Shown: positions 25,490 to 33,743 of the stretch, in pieces
Layout of the letters: each line of letters begins with the position of its first letter
How positions within the stretch are numbered: the stretch's first letter is position 1
Made by a program: the position numbers and the translations under genes
Notes under the pieces: model-generated
Databases searched by the model: none
What the model was told of the DNA's origin: nothing
What the model saw: only the letters and a program-made list of their open reading frames with translations
From: JACDAN01 sp963834825
GTDB lineage: Bacteria; Actinomycetota; Thermoleophilia; Gaiellales; Gaiellaceae
Assembly: GCA_963834825.1 (NCBI GenBank)
Contig: CAWICZ010000014.1
Span: forward strand, 930,001 to 994,000
Direction: 5' to 3'
DNA length: 64,000 nucleotides

Positions 25490-27659
25490 TCCGCTCGAGC
25501 GCGCCCTCGTCGATGAGGACGCGTCGGGGCTTGGAGCCCTCGTACCCGGAGATGATGCCGCGCCGCTCCAGCATGTCGATCAGCCGGCCCGCCCGCGTGT
25601 AGCCCACCCGCAGGCGGCGCTGGAGCAGCGAGACGGAGGCGGTCTGCGTCTGGACGACGATCTCCATCGCCTTCTCGAGCAGCGGGTCGGAGTCGGGATC
25701 GAAGTCGTCGTCGCCGGCCTCGAAGTCCTCCGGGGACGGCTCGGGCGCCTCCAGCAGCGACTTATCGAGCACCTGGCCGCGTTGTGCGCGCGCCTGTTCA
25801 ACGAGAAGCCCAATCTCCTCCTCGCTCACGTACGCCCCCTGGAGGCGCTGGAGGCGCGACGTCCCGAGCGGCTTGAAGAGCATGTCGCCCTGGCCGAGCA
25901 GGCTCTCGGCGCCGGCCTGGTCGAGGATCACACGCGAGTCGGTCTGGCTCGAGACGGCGAAGGCGATCCGCGACGGGACGTTGGCCTTGATCATTCCGGT
26001 GATCACGTCGACGGACGGTCGTTGGGTCGCGAGCACGAGATGGACTCCGACGGCGCGCGACTTCTGCGCCAGCCGGATGACCGCGTCCTCGACCTGCTGC
26101 GGCGAGATCATCATCAGGTCGGCGAGCTCGTCGATGACGACGAGGAGGTACGGCAGCGTCTCCTCCCCCCTGCTCCGGAAGGCTCGGTTCGCCTCCTGCA
26201 GGTTCCGGGCGCGCACCGTCGCCAGCCGTTCGTAGCGTCGCTCCATCTCGGCGAGCACGTTCCCGAGCACGATCGCGGCCTCCTTCGGGCTCGAAACGAC
26301 CGGCGTCAGGAGGTGCGGGATCTTCTCGTACAGCGAGAGCTCGATCCGCTTCGGGTCGATCAGGATCAGCCGCGTGTCGTCCGGAGTCGCCCGGAGCAGG
26401 ACCGACGTGAGGATCGTGTTGATGCACCCGGACTTGCCCGACCCGGTCGTGCCGGCGATGAGCAGATGCGGCATCCGAGCGAGGTCGGTCCAGACGGCGT
26501 TTCCGGAGATGTCCTTGCCGAGCCAGACCGCGAGCGGGCTGGCACTGGACGGCAGGTGGTCGAAGACGTCGCCGAGCGTGACGAGGTTCGGCGCCAGGTT
26601 GGGGACCTCGACGCCGACGGCCTGCTTTCCCGGGATCGGCGCAAGGATGCGGATCTCCGTCGTCGCGAGCGCGTAGGAGAGGTCGTCCTTGAGCGCGGAG
26701 ACCTTGGACATCTTTGTGCCCGAGGCAAGTTGGAGCTCGTAGCGGGTGACGCGAGGCCCGGTGATCTCTCCGATTACGCGTGCCTCGACCCCGAAGTCAG
26801 CTAGCGCGCGGACGAGCGCATCGGCAACCTGTCCCGTCGCCTCGCCTTTGTTCTTCGCGACTGCGGGCGAACGCCTGAGCAACGACGGTTCCGGTAGGAC
26901 GTACTCGACGGCCGGGGGGTTCGGCGGCGCGAACAGGGCCTGCTGCTCGCTCTCCTCGGTCGGCAGCTCGTCCTCGGCGCTGAGCAGAGACGGGGCCTCG
27001 GCCTGGCCGACAACCTCGGGGAAGTCTGAGACGCCGTCGACAGGTGGCCCCGGCGGCGGCCGAAGCGGTTGCGGCGGCGGAAGTGGCTCTACGCGCCTCG
27101 GGGCGCGCTCGAACGTCTGTCGCGCCGCCGCCTGCGCCCGGCGGACGGCGGGCCCGGAGCTCCGGAGCAGCGCGCCGACGGAGGCGCCGGAGAGGAGCAG
27201 CACGCCGGCCGTGAGCGCTGTGAAGCCGGCGATAAGCAAGCCCGTATGCCCGACGAGCGTCCCGACGACCTCCTCGAGCGCCCGGCCCAGGTAACCACCG
27301 CGGCCGCCGAGCACGAGCAGCAGCCCGAGCGCCGTCACGATGATCCCGGTGCGGAAGGGCCGCAGCTCGACGATCGCGCTGCGGCCGAGCATCAGGCCGC
27401 CGACGACGACGAGGGCGGTCGGGAGCAGGTAGCCGCCGTCGCCGATCAGAGCCCACACCCCGTCCTCGATCCAGCCCCCGGCCCGCCCGCCTTCCCAGCC
27501 GAGGTACGTCAGCGTCGCGAGGAAGAGCCCGACCGCGCACAGGACGAGCCCGACCAGCTCGGGATGGTGGTGGCTTCGCTTCTTCACCGTCCTCCTCCGC
27601 CGCTTGACGCGCGAAGGCGTCCGCGGCCTCAGGCCGCGCTTCTTGCGCCGTCTCGCCAT
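25479..27659 (-). CDS. ftsK: DNA translocase FtsK/SpoIIIE
   Basis: A septal DNA pump that clears chromosome from the division plane, 726 aa. The basic N-terminus (MARRRKKRGLRPRTPSRVKR) precedes four membrane helices (about residues 35-165) and a proline-rich linker. The motor domain has Walker A AGTTGSGKSG and Walker B LLVVIDELADLMM, plus TQRPSVDVITG. The C-terminal gamma winged-helix (ASVSLLQRRLRVGYTRAG) binds the orienting KOPS/SRS sequence. It sits between the nucleoside hydrolase and the importer operon. Confidence 0.95.
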   Translation of the reverse strand: MARRRKKRGLRPRTPSRVKRRRRTVKKRSHHHPELVGLVLCAVGLFLATLTYLGWEGGRAGGWIEDGVWALIGDGGYLLPTALVVVGGLMLGRSAIVELRPFRTGIIVTALGLLLVLGGRGGYLGRALEEVVGTLVGHTGLLIAGFTALTAGVLLLSGASVGALLRSSGPAVRRAQAAARQTFERAPRRVEPLPPPQPLRPPPGPPVDGVSDFPEVVGQAEAPSLLSAEDELPTEESEQQALFAPPNPPAVEYVLPEPSLLRRSPAVAKNKGEATGQVADALVRALADFGVEARVIGEITGPRVTRYELQLASGTKMSKVSALKDDLSYALATTEIRILAPIPGKQAVGVEVPNLAPNLVTLGDVFDHLPSSASPLAVWLGKDISGNAVWTDLARMPHLLIAGTTGSGKSGCINTILTSVLLRATPDDTRLILIDPKRIELSLYEKIPHLLTPVVSSPKEAAIVLGNVLAEMERRYERLATVRARNLQEANRAFRSRGEETLPYLLVVIDELADLMMISPQQVEDAVIRLAQKSRAVGVHLVLATQRPSVDVITGMIKANVPSRIAFAVSSQTDSRVILDQAGAESLLGQGDMLFKPLGTSRLQRLQGAYVSEEEIGLLVEQARAQRGQVLDKSLLEAPEPSPEDFEAGDDDFDPDSDPLLEKAMEIVVQTQTASVSLLQRRLRVGYTRAGRLIDMLERRGIISGYEGSKPRRVLIDEGALERIPS

Positions 27660-27692
27660 GCGCGCCTGCTTCGACGGCGCGTAGGCGTTTCC

Positions 27693-28613
27693 CTACTTGG
27701 GATCCAACGTCGGGATGCGCTCGAGCAGCAGCTCGACGAAGGCATTAGCGTCGACGCCGACTCCAACGTGCGCGTTGGCTTCGTGCTCGGTCCGCCGCCA
27801 CAGGTCGACGACGGTCCGGCCCCGCGTGAGCTCCGAGTCGCACTCGATCGCGACGTGGCGGTGCTCGGTTCGCACGAGCCCGGGCTGGATGACGTGCGCG
27901 ACGGCGACCGCGTCGTGAATCGGAGAGCCGGCGAAGCCGTACGTCTGCGCGTGGAAAAGGTGGAAGAAGTCGTAGAGGTCGGCGACCATCCGGCCGGTCC
28001 GGCCGGATTCGCGCAGCCGCTCGACGTGCTCGCTGAGCAGGAGCGCCTCGTGCGTCACGTCGAGGCCGATCATCGTCACGTCCAACCCGCTCGCGAAGAC
28101 CCGGGCGGCCGCTTCCGGGTCGGCCCAGACGTTGAACTCCGCGGCCGGCGTGACGTTGCCGAGCCCGATCGAGCCGCCCATGAGGACGATTCGATCCGGC
28201 CGCGCCTCCGGGTGTCGCTCCAGGAGCAGTGCGACGTTCGTCAGCGGGCCGACGGCGACCAGCGTCGTGCCCGGGGCGTGCTCCGCGAGGAACTCCACGG
28301 CGTGCTGCTCCAGCGGCCCGCGTTGAGGCGGCGGCAGGTCGGGGCCGTCGAGCCCGGTCTCACCGTGGACGTAGGCGGCGACGAACGGCTCGCGCTCGAG
28401 CGGCCGCGGAGCGCCCGCAGCGACCGGGACGTCGTCGCGGCCGACGAAGTCGAGCACGCGGATCGCGTTCGCGGTCGTCTTCTCGAGCGTCTGGTTGCCC
28501 GCGACGGTAGTCACGCCGAGGAGCTGCACCTCGGGGCTCGCTAGCGCGAGGAGCAGCGCGATCGCGTCGTCGTGGCCGGGGTCGCAGTCGAGCAGGATCG
28601 GGATCGGGCTCAC
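27693..28613 (-). CDS. Inosine-uridine preferring nucleoside hydrolase
   Basis: A 306-aa Ca2+-dependent N-ribohydrolase that splits nucleosides into base and ribose. The diagnostic N-terminal LLDCDPGHDDAIAL binds Ca2+ and ribose. LVAVGPLTNVALLLERHP, MGGSIGLGNVTPAAEFNVWAD and the C-terminal SPIHDAVAVAHV (second Ca2+ Asp) are present. The GTG is at 28613. The gene lies behind a promoter bracketed by two identical operators and after the ribokinase gene, so ribose released here could be phosphorylated by its neighbour. Confidence 0.93.
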   Translation of the reverse strand: MSPIPILLDCDPGHDDAIALLLALASPEVQLLGVTTVAGNQTLEKTTANAIRVLDFVGRDDVPVAAGAPRPLEREPFVAAYVHGETGLDGPDLPPPQRGPLEQHAVEFLAEHAPGTTLVAVGPLTNVALLLERHPEARPDRIVLMGGSIGLGNVTPAAEFNVWADPEAAARVFASGLDVTMIGLDVTHEALLLSEHVERLRESGRTGRMVADLYDFFHLFHAQTYGFAGSPIHDAVAVAHVIQPGLVRTEHRHVAIECDSELTRGRTVVDLWRRTEHEANAHVGVGVDANAFVELLLERIPTLDPK

Positions 28614-28629
28614 GGCGTCCCTGACCCAA

Positions 28630-28644
28630 GTAACACAGTGTTAC
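28630..28644 (-). promoter_or_regulatory. Operator 1 (proximal) for the nucleoside hydrolase gene
   Basis: A perfect palindrome GTAACAC-A-GTGTTAC within a 21-bp shared element (CCAAGTAACACNGTGTTACAA), overlapping the -10 box (TGTAAC, 28645-28640). A protein bound here would block RNA polymerase. Confidence 0.75.
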
Positions 28645-28669
28645 AAGCCACGCCGAGCGTGCAATTCAA
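28640..28669 (-). promoter_or_regulatory. Promoter of the nucleoside hydrolase gene
   Basis: On the minus strand, -35 TTGAAT (28669-28664) and -10 TGTAAC (28645-28640) are spaced by 18 nt. The promoter lies between the two palindromes. AGGGA follows, 4 nt before the GTG start. Confidence 0.5.
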
Positions 28670-28684
28670 CGGTTTTTCGTCCAA

Positions 28685-28699
28685 GTAACACTGTGTTAC
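28685..28699 (-). promoter_or_regulatory. Operator 2 (distal) for the nucleoside hydrolase gene
   Basis: A second perfect palindrome GTAACAC-T-GTGTTAC, in the same 21-bp context as operator 1. Its centre is 55 bp away, roughly five helical turns. It overlaps the ribokinase stop codon. Paired sites on one face of the helix are typical of cooperative or looping repression. Confidence 0.75.
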
Positions 28700-29502
28700 A
28701 AAGCGGCGTCGACCTCCGCCGCCGTCGGCAGCGAGGGTTGAGCACCGAACCGCGAGGCCGCGATCGCGCCTGCGGCACACGCGCGCCGAAGCGCCTCGTC
28801 CCAGTCCATGCCTTCGAGATGGGACACGACGAGGCAGGCCGTGAAGGCGTCGCCAGCTGCCGTGCCGTCGACAGCGTCGACGCGGGGCGGCTTTGCTCGG
28901 GCGACCTCTTCGCCGCGCTCGAGCAGAACCGCGCCCTCCGGGCCGAGGGTCAGCGCGACGAGCCCCGGCGGGTCGTGGTCGAGGAACTCGTGTTCGTAGC
29001 GGTTGACGACCAGCAGATCGGCGTGGTCGAGCAGCTCGTGCGGGAGCGGCTTCGCCGGGGCAGCGTTGAGGCAGAAGAAATCCGCGCCGCGTGCGTTGGC
29101 TTCGATCGTCTCGACCGGGATCTCGAGCTGGCAGAGGACAGTTCCGCTCCCGACCGCGTCAACCGTCGCGTTCGCACCGGGCACGACAACGATCTGATTG
29201 TCGCCGTCCGCGGCGACCATGATCATCGCCACCCCGGTCTGCCCTCGCCGCGCGACCTCGAGCTCGACGCCGGCTTCCCGCAGTCCGGCGAGGGCCTCAT
29301 CTGCAAACTCGTCGTCGCCGACGGCTCCGAGGAAGCGAACGTCCGCGCCGAGCCGGGCGGCCGCGACGGCCTGGTTCGCACCCTTGCCACCGGGAACCCG
29401 CGAGAGGCTGGCGTCGGTGAGCGTCTCTCCCGGCCGCGGCAGTCGCTCGACCCGCGCGACGAGATCGAGATTGACCGACCCGACGACCGCCAGGCTAGGC
29501 AG
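28696..29502 (-). CDS. rbsK: Ribokinase (PfkB family), apparent CTG start
   Basis: Phosphorylates ribose to ribose 5-phosphate. The frame reads PSLAVVGSVNLDLVARVERL, VPGGKGANQAVAAARLGA and VGDDEFADEAL, with the C-terminal DAVDGTAAGDAFTACLV (GxGD-type anion hole and catalytic Asp). No ATG, GTG or TTG lies upstream of codon 91 (a GTG at 29232), which would remove the conserved N-terminus. The likely start is CTG at 29502 (or 29493), overlapping the upstream gene's stop by 8 nt, giving about 268 aa. A sequencing error at the start is an alternative. Confidence 0.85.
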   Translation of the reverse strand: MPSLAVVGSVNLDLVARVERLPRPGETLTDASLSRVPGGKGANQAVAAARLGADVRFLGAVGDDEFADEALAGLREAGVELEVARRGQTGVAMIMVAADGDNQIVVVPGANATVDAVGSGTVLCQLEIPVETIEANARGADFFCLNAAPAKPLPHELLDHADLLVVNRYEHEFLDHDPPGLVALTLGPEGAVLLERGEEVARAKPPRVDAVDGTAAGDAFTACLVVSHLEGMDWDEALRRACAAGAIAASRFGAQPSLPTAAEVDAAL

Positions 29503-30034
29503 CGAGTGCCCGCAGGTCGTCCAGCGTGCCGTTGAGGAGGTTCTCGCGCAGGTCGAAGAGGCCCGCCCACAACGCGGACCGGTCTGGCGCGGTTCCCAGC
29601 CGGACGGAGGTCGTCAGGCCCTCCAGAGCCCTGATCAGCACCGCGAGCTCGAGATATGCGTGAGTGACGCGGTGGGGAGCGACCACCACGCCGGCGCGGT
29701 AGAGGACCGGCGCCCACTCCATCAGCTCGGCGGCTCCTGGCTCCCCATACCAGGAACGGCCCTCGGCGCGATCAGGCTCGAGCTCGAGCAAGTACCGCCC
29801 GAGCGGGCGCTCGAGCCCCGTCAGCGCGGTCTCGACCCGGTCTGCCGCGCGGCGAAGCGCCGCCTGGCGCCTACCGGGCGTCGAGGGAGTCGCCTCACCT
29901 CTCGCCCAGCGCTCGAGCAGCCGGCAGAACGCGAGCGCCGCCACCTCGCACGCGGTGAGCTGGGAGATCAAGCGACGGGCCGTCGCCTCCTCGGCGGCGC
30001 CCTCGCGGAGCGCCTCGGCCCACGTGGGTTTCAT
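29495..30034 (-). CDS. Hypothetical helical protein
   Basis: A 179-aa protein, predicted mostly alpha-helical by eye (EALREGAAEEATARRLISQL; ACEVAALAFCRLLERWARG; RAADRVETALTGLERPLGRY). There is no signal peptide, membrane segment or metal motif. I do not recognise the family. The ATG overlaps the rnj stop (ATGA) and its stop overlaps the ribokinase start, so it is co-translated with both. The ends may be cytoplasmic helical bundles with hydrophobic cores. Function is unknown. Confidence 0.7.
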   Translation of the reverse strand: MKPTWAEALREGAAEEATARRLISQLTACEVAALAFCRLLERWARGEATPSTPGRRQAALRRAADRVETALTGLERPLGRYLLELEPDRAEGRSWYGEPGAAELMEWAPVLYRAGVVVAPHRVTHAYLELAVLIRALEGLTTSVRLGTAPDRSALWAGLFDLRENLLNGTLDDLRALAA

Positions 30035-31695
30035 ACCTCCACTATGACGGGGAGGATCATCGGCCGGCGCCCTGTTCTGTCGAGAATCAGTTGCGCAATT
30101 GCATCGTGGAGGTGCTCCTGGATGAGCTTGACCTCCGTGATGCGCTGCGCCAGGAGCTCGCGCAGGACTCGGTCGGCCTCGGACTGCATCTCCTCGAGCA
30201 GCGGCTCGGTCTCGCTGAGCCCGCGCGCGATCACCTCCGGCCGGCTCGTGGGAAGGACCCCGTTCGAGCCGCCGACGGTGGCGACGACGATCAGCACACC
30301 GTCCTCCGACAGCGTCCGACGGTCGCGCAGAGCGACTGCCTGAACGTCTCCGACCCCGAGGCCGTCGACGTAGGTGACGCCGGTCTCGATCTGGTCGACG
30401 AGGCGGACGCCGCTCGGGCTGAGCTCGACGACCGAACCGTTCTCCGTCAGCACGATCGAGTTCGCCGGAACACCGCTCTGCTGCGCGAGCCGGCCGTGTG
30501 CGGCCAACATACGGAATTCACCGTGGACTGGCATCACCGCCTTCGGGCGGACGAGGCCGAGCATCGTCCGCAGCTCCTCCGCGTAGGCATGGCCGGAGAC
30601 GTGGACGGGCGCGATCTCCTGGTGCAGCACCTCGGCGCCCGCCTTCGAGAGTTGGTTGATCGAGTCGTGGACACGAAGCTCGTTCCCGGGCACGGGCTTC
30701 GCAGAGAGGATCACCGTGTCCCCCCGGTCGACCTTGACCGCCGGATGGTCCCCGTAGGCGATCCGAGTCAGCGCCGACATCGGCTCGCCCTGGCTGCCCG
30801 TACAGAGCACGAGCACCTCGTGCGGCCGGTACTCGTCGAGCTGAGCCGGCCGGATCAGCGCGTCCTCGGGAACCTGGACGTAGCCGAGGTTCCGGGCGAT
30901 GTTCATGTTCTTGCGCATCGATCGGCCGATCACGCTGACCTTGCGGCCCGATTGAACGGCGACGTCGATCGCCTGTTGCATCCGGTGGACGTTCGACGCG
31001 AAGCACGCGACGAGGACACGCCCCGGGCACCGGGGAATGATCTGCTCGAAGGCCTCCCCGACGAGCCGCTCCGAGCCCGTGAAGCCCGGGCGCTCGGCGT
31101 TCGTCGAGTCGCCGAGAAGTAGGTCGACGCCCTTGCTCCCCAGCTCGGCGAGCCGCCCGACGTCGGTGCGCAGCCCGTCCACGGGCGTGTGGTCGAGCTT
31201 CCAGTCCCCGGTCAGCAACACCCGGCCGGCCGGGCTCTCCAGCACGACTGCCATCGAATCGGGCACCGAGTGGGCCACGCGCACGAACTCGACGCGGAAG
31301 GGGCCGATCTCGACATGGCCCTCCTCCGGCTTGGCCTCGTTCAGCTCCGCCGCCTGGAGCAGTCCGTGCTCGTCGAGCCGGGACTGTGCGAGCCCCAGCG
31401 TCAATTTGGTGCCCCAGACCTGGGGGACCCGCACCTCTCTGAGCAGGAACGGGAGCGCGCCGACATGATCCTCGTGCGCGTGGGTGAGGATGACCGCCCG
31501 CACGCGGTCCTGCCGATCCGCGAGGTAGCCGAAGTCCGGAAGGATCAGGTCGACCCCGAGATGCTCGTCGCGGGGGAAGGCGAGACCTGCGTCGACGACG
31601 ACGATCTCGCCGCCGAACTCGAAGACGGTCATGTTCTTGCCGACCTCGCCGACTCCGCCGAGCGGGATGATCCGAAGGGTGTCGGACGCCATCAC
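30031..31695 (-). CDS. rnj: Ribonuclease J
   Basis: A metallo-beta-lactamase/beta-CASP ribonuclease with 5'-3' exo- and endonuclease activity in mRNA decay and rRNA maturation, 554 aa. Key motifs: LTHAHEDHVGALPF (Zn ligands), VDAGLAFP, LGDSTNAERPGFTGSE, the beta-CASP block and VSGHAYAEELRTM with PVHGEFRML. The best start may be the ATG at 31692 rather than GTG 31695, because TAGAAT lies exactly 6 nt before it. It sits downstream of dapA, as in Bacillus. Confidence 0.94.
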   Translation of the reverse strand: MMASDTLRIIPLGGVGEVGKNMTVFEFGGEIVVVDAGLAFPRDEHLGVDLILPDFGYLADRQDRVRAVILTHAHEDHVGALPFLLREVRVPQVWGTKLTLGLAQSRLDEHGLLQAAELNEAKPEEGHVEIGPFRVEFVRVAHSVPDSMAVVLESPAGRVLLTGDWKLDHTPVDGLRTDVGRLAELGSKGVDLLLGDSTNAERPGFTGSERLVGEAFEQIIPRCPGRVLVACFASNVHRMQQAIDVAVQSGRKVSVIGRSMRKNMNIARNLGYVQVPEDALIRPAQLDEYRPHEVLVLCTGSQGEPMSALTRIAYGDHPAVKVDRGDTVILSAKPVPGNELRVHDSINQLSKAGAEVLHQEIAPVHVSGHAYAEELRTMLGLVRPKAVMPVHGEFRMLAAHGRLAQQSGVPANSIVLTENGSVVELSPSGVRLVDQIETGVTYVDGLGVGDVQAVALRDRRTLSEDGVLIVVATVGGSNGVLPTSRPEVIARGLSETEPLLEEMQSEADRVLRELLAQRITEVKLIQEHLHDAIAQLILDRTGRRPMILPVIVEV

Positions 31696-31698
31696 GGC

Positions 31699-31704
31699 AT
31701 TCTA
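31699..31704 (-). promoter_or_regulatory. -10 box for rnj (leaderless type)
   Basis: TAGAAT, one mismatch from consensus, ends 6 nt before the ATG at 31692. There is no Shine-Dalgarno and the -35 is weak. Confidence 0.45.
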
Positions 31705-31747
31705 GGAGCGGTTCCCGTCGTCACGACCGGCGGCCGAAGGAGCTGCG

Positions 31748-32632
31748 CTAGGCCGAGACCGGTTCGAGCACGCCCAGTCGTTGCAGCGAGGCGCGGATGC
31801 GGTCCTTCTCCTCGTCGGTCGCCTCGACGAGCGGCAGCCGCAGTCCCCCGACTTCGTGCCCGAGGAGGTTGAGCGCAGCCTTGATCCCGATCGGTCCCAC
31901 GGTGACCTTGAGGATCTCGTACACCGGGCCGAGCTCCTCGTCGATCCGGCGTGCAGCCTCGGCGTCGCCCTGCTTGAAGCTGGTGACTTGTGCCTTCACC
32001 TGCGGCCCGACGACGTGGGTGTGGACGCAGACCCCACCCATGCCGCCGACCTCGAGGAACGGGAGGATCAGGTTGTCGTCGCCCGCGTAGAGGTGAAGCC
32101 CGGTCTCGTCGACGATCCGGCGCGCCTGCTCGAGATCGTCCCAGGCCTGCTTGACCGCGCGGACGTTGTCGATCTCGGCCAGCTCCGCCAGCGTCTCGAC
32201 CTCGACGAGGTTCACGACGCGTGCGGGGATGTTGTAGTAGACGATCGGCTTGTCCGTCACCGCCGCGATCGCCTTCACGTGCTCGACGATCCCGCGGGGC
32301 GGCGGCTTGTTGTAGTACGGCGTCACGACCAGGAATCCGTCGACGCCGAGCTCGTGCGCGCGCTCGGTCAGGTGCACCGAGTGGCGGGTGTCGTACGTCC
32401 CTGTGCCGGCGACGACCGTCGCGCGGTCGCCGACGGTGTCGACCGCGGCCGAGTAGAGCTCGAAGCGCTCGTCATCGGTGAGCGTCGGCGATTCGCCGGT
32501 CGTGCCCGTCACGACGAGCCCGTCGGAGCCGTTGTCGACGAGGAACGCCGCCAGCTCGCGGAACTTCGTCAGATTCACTGCGCCGTCGGAGTCGAACGGC
32601 GTGACGCTCGCGGTCAGAACCTCACCGAGCAC
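31748..32632 (-). CDS. dapA: 4-hydroxy-tetrahydrodipicolinate synthase
   Basis: Condenses aspartate semialdehyde with pyruvate, the first committed step to DAP/lysine. The 294-aa TIM barrel shows TGTTGESPTL (pyruvate binding), the catalytic tyrosine in VYYNIPAR (Tyr133) and the Schiff-base lysine Lys161 in VRAVKQAW. The start is GTG at 32632. The dap genes here (dapA, dapB, dapL, dapF) cover the aminotransferase variant of the pathway. Confidence 0.94.
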   Translation of the reverse strand: MLGEVLTASVTPFDSDGAVNLTKFRELAAFLVDNGSDGLVVTGTTGESPTLTDDERFELYSAAVDTVGDRATVVAGTGTYDTRHSVHLTERAHELGVDGFLVVTPYYNKPPPRGIVEHVKAIAAVTDKPIVYYNIPARVVNLVEVETLAELAEIDNVRAVKQAWDDLEQARRIVDETGLHLYAGDDNLILPFLEVGGMGGVCVHTHVVGPQVKAQVTSFKQGDAEAARRIDEELGPVYEILKVTVGPIGIKAALNLLGHEVGGLRLPLVEATDEEKDRIRASLQRLGVLEPVSA

Positions 32633-32638
32633 GCCTCG

Positions 32639-32644
32639 ATCTTA
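32639..32644 (-). promoter_or_regulatory. -10 box for dapA (leaderless type)
   Basis: TAAGAT ends 6 nt before the GTG at 32632 and overlaps the stop codon of the macrodomain gene. No convincing Shine-Dalgarno. Confidence 0.4.
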
Positions 32645-33163
32645 CTCCCGTGCCGCCGAGAGTCCTGCCTCGAAGGCGCTTCTTGCCTCCTCGCCGAAGA
32701 CCGCGAAGACGACTTGCTGGAGCGACCGAGGTTCGTACGCTCGAACTGCCTCCACCATGATCCGCGCGCACTCGTCGAGCGGGAAGCCGCCGACGCCGGT
32801 TCCGAACGCCGGGAGGGCGAGCGACTTCGCGCCGAGCTCGTCGGCGACGCGCAGACAGCTTGCGGTCGCGCGGCGGACGAGCTCGCCGTCGGTCCGCAGG
32901 TCCTGGCCCATGACCGCGCCGTGGATCACCCAGCGGGCCGAGAGCCGGCCCGCGCCGGTCGCGACCGCGTCGCCGACCTCGATCGGGCCGAGCGCGACGG
33001 CCTCGCGCTCGATCTCCTCTCCCCCGGCTCGCTTGATCGCACCCGCGACGCCGCTGCCCATCCAGAGGTGGTTGTTGGCAGCATTCGCGATCGCATCGAC
33101 CTCGAGCGACGTGATGTCGCCTTCCGCGACCTCGAGCTCAGTCAAGGAGCGCTTCGAGCCCAA
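32642..33163 (-). CDS. Macrodomain protein (ADP-ribose/O-acetyl-ADP-ribose binding)
   Basis: A 173-aa single macrodomain. The ligand motifs are VEGDIT-like VAEGDITSLEVDAIANAANN, GSGVAGAIKRAGG and LPAFGTGVGGFPLDE. These proteins remove ADP-ribose from proteins or deacetylate O-acetyl-ADP-ribose; the exact activity cannot be assigned. It overlaps the dapB stop by 26 nt and precedes dapA. The likely start is near TTG/GTG 33163 (MGSKRSL); a slightly later start would reduce the overlap. Confidence 0.85.
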   Translation of the reverse strand: MGSKRSLTELEVAEGDITSLEVDAIANAANNHLWMGSGVAGAIKRAGGEEIEREAVALGPIEVGDAVATGAGRLSARWVIHGAVMGQDLRTDGELVRRATASCLRVADELGAKSLALPAFGTGVGGFPLDECARIMVEAVRAYEPRSLQQVVFAVFGEEARSAFEAGLSAARE

Positions 33164-33743
33164 CGGTCAGCCCTGGCGGAAGGCTCGGCAGCCGCTCGAG
33201 CGCGAGCAGCACGCCGGGAACGTAGGCCTCCCGCGAGTAGGCATCGTGACGGATCGTCAGCAGCTGGCCGTCGCCGCCGAACAGGACTTCCTGGTGCGCG
33301 ACCAGGCCGGGCAGGCGGACCGAATGGATCGGGGCTCCGCCGAGTCGCTCACCGGTGGCCTTGGCCGTGCCGGACGGCGCATCCTTCTTCGCCTCGTTGT
33401 GCAGCTCGACGATCTCGGATCGCGGCAGGTACTTCGCGGCTTCCTCGGCCAGACGCATCATCAGCACCGCCCCGATCGCGAAGTTCGGAGCGACGAACAA
33501 CGCTACGCCGTGCTCCCTGGCGAGGCCGTCGAAGGCCTGCGGCTCCCAGCCCGTCGTCCCGACCACTGCCGGGATTCCCCGCTCCAGCGCGGCCCTGACA
33601 TTGCCCTCGACGGTCTCGGGCGCCGTGAAGTCGATCATCGCCTGGGCGTGCGCGAGGTCGACGAGCTCGTGGCCCGCCGCCTCGAGAGCGGGACCGAGCA
33701 CGGATCCGACGTTCCCGCCGCGCCCGAAGAGCGCGAGCTTCAC
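33138..33743 (-). CDS. dapB: 4-hydroxy-tetrahydrodipicolinate reductase, compact form
   Basis: Reduces hydroxy-tetrahydrodipicolinate with NAD(P)H. A GTG at 33743 overlaps the M16 peptidase stop (GTGA) and gives 201 aa, short compared with the usual 245-270. The Rossmann start (LALFGRGGNVG) is followed quickly by AMIDFTAPE, so the segment between the first strand and this motif is reduced, as in thermophilic short forms. The catalytic motif ELHNEAKKDAPSGTA keeps the acid His and the Lys four residues later; the second His of the usual HH pair is Asn. Confidence 0.9.
   Translation of the reverse strand: MKLALFGRGGNVGSVLGPALEAAGHELVDLAHAQAMIDFTAPETVEGNVRAALERGIPAVVGTTGWEPQAFDGLAREHGVALFVAPNFAIGAVLMMRLAEEAAKYLPRSEIVELHNEAKKDAPSGTAKATGERLGGAPIHSVRLPGLVAHQEVLFGGDGQLLTIRHDAYSREAYVPGVLLALERLPSLPPGLTVGLEALLD

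Noticed and set aside
25479..27659. Possible prophage or integrative element suggested by the FtsK/SpoIIIE gene and vapBC elsewhere
   Set aside because: The ftsK gene has the full chromosomal architecture with membrane helices and gamma domain and sits in conserved synteny. No integrase, transposase, attachment repeats or tRNA flanks were seen.
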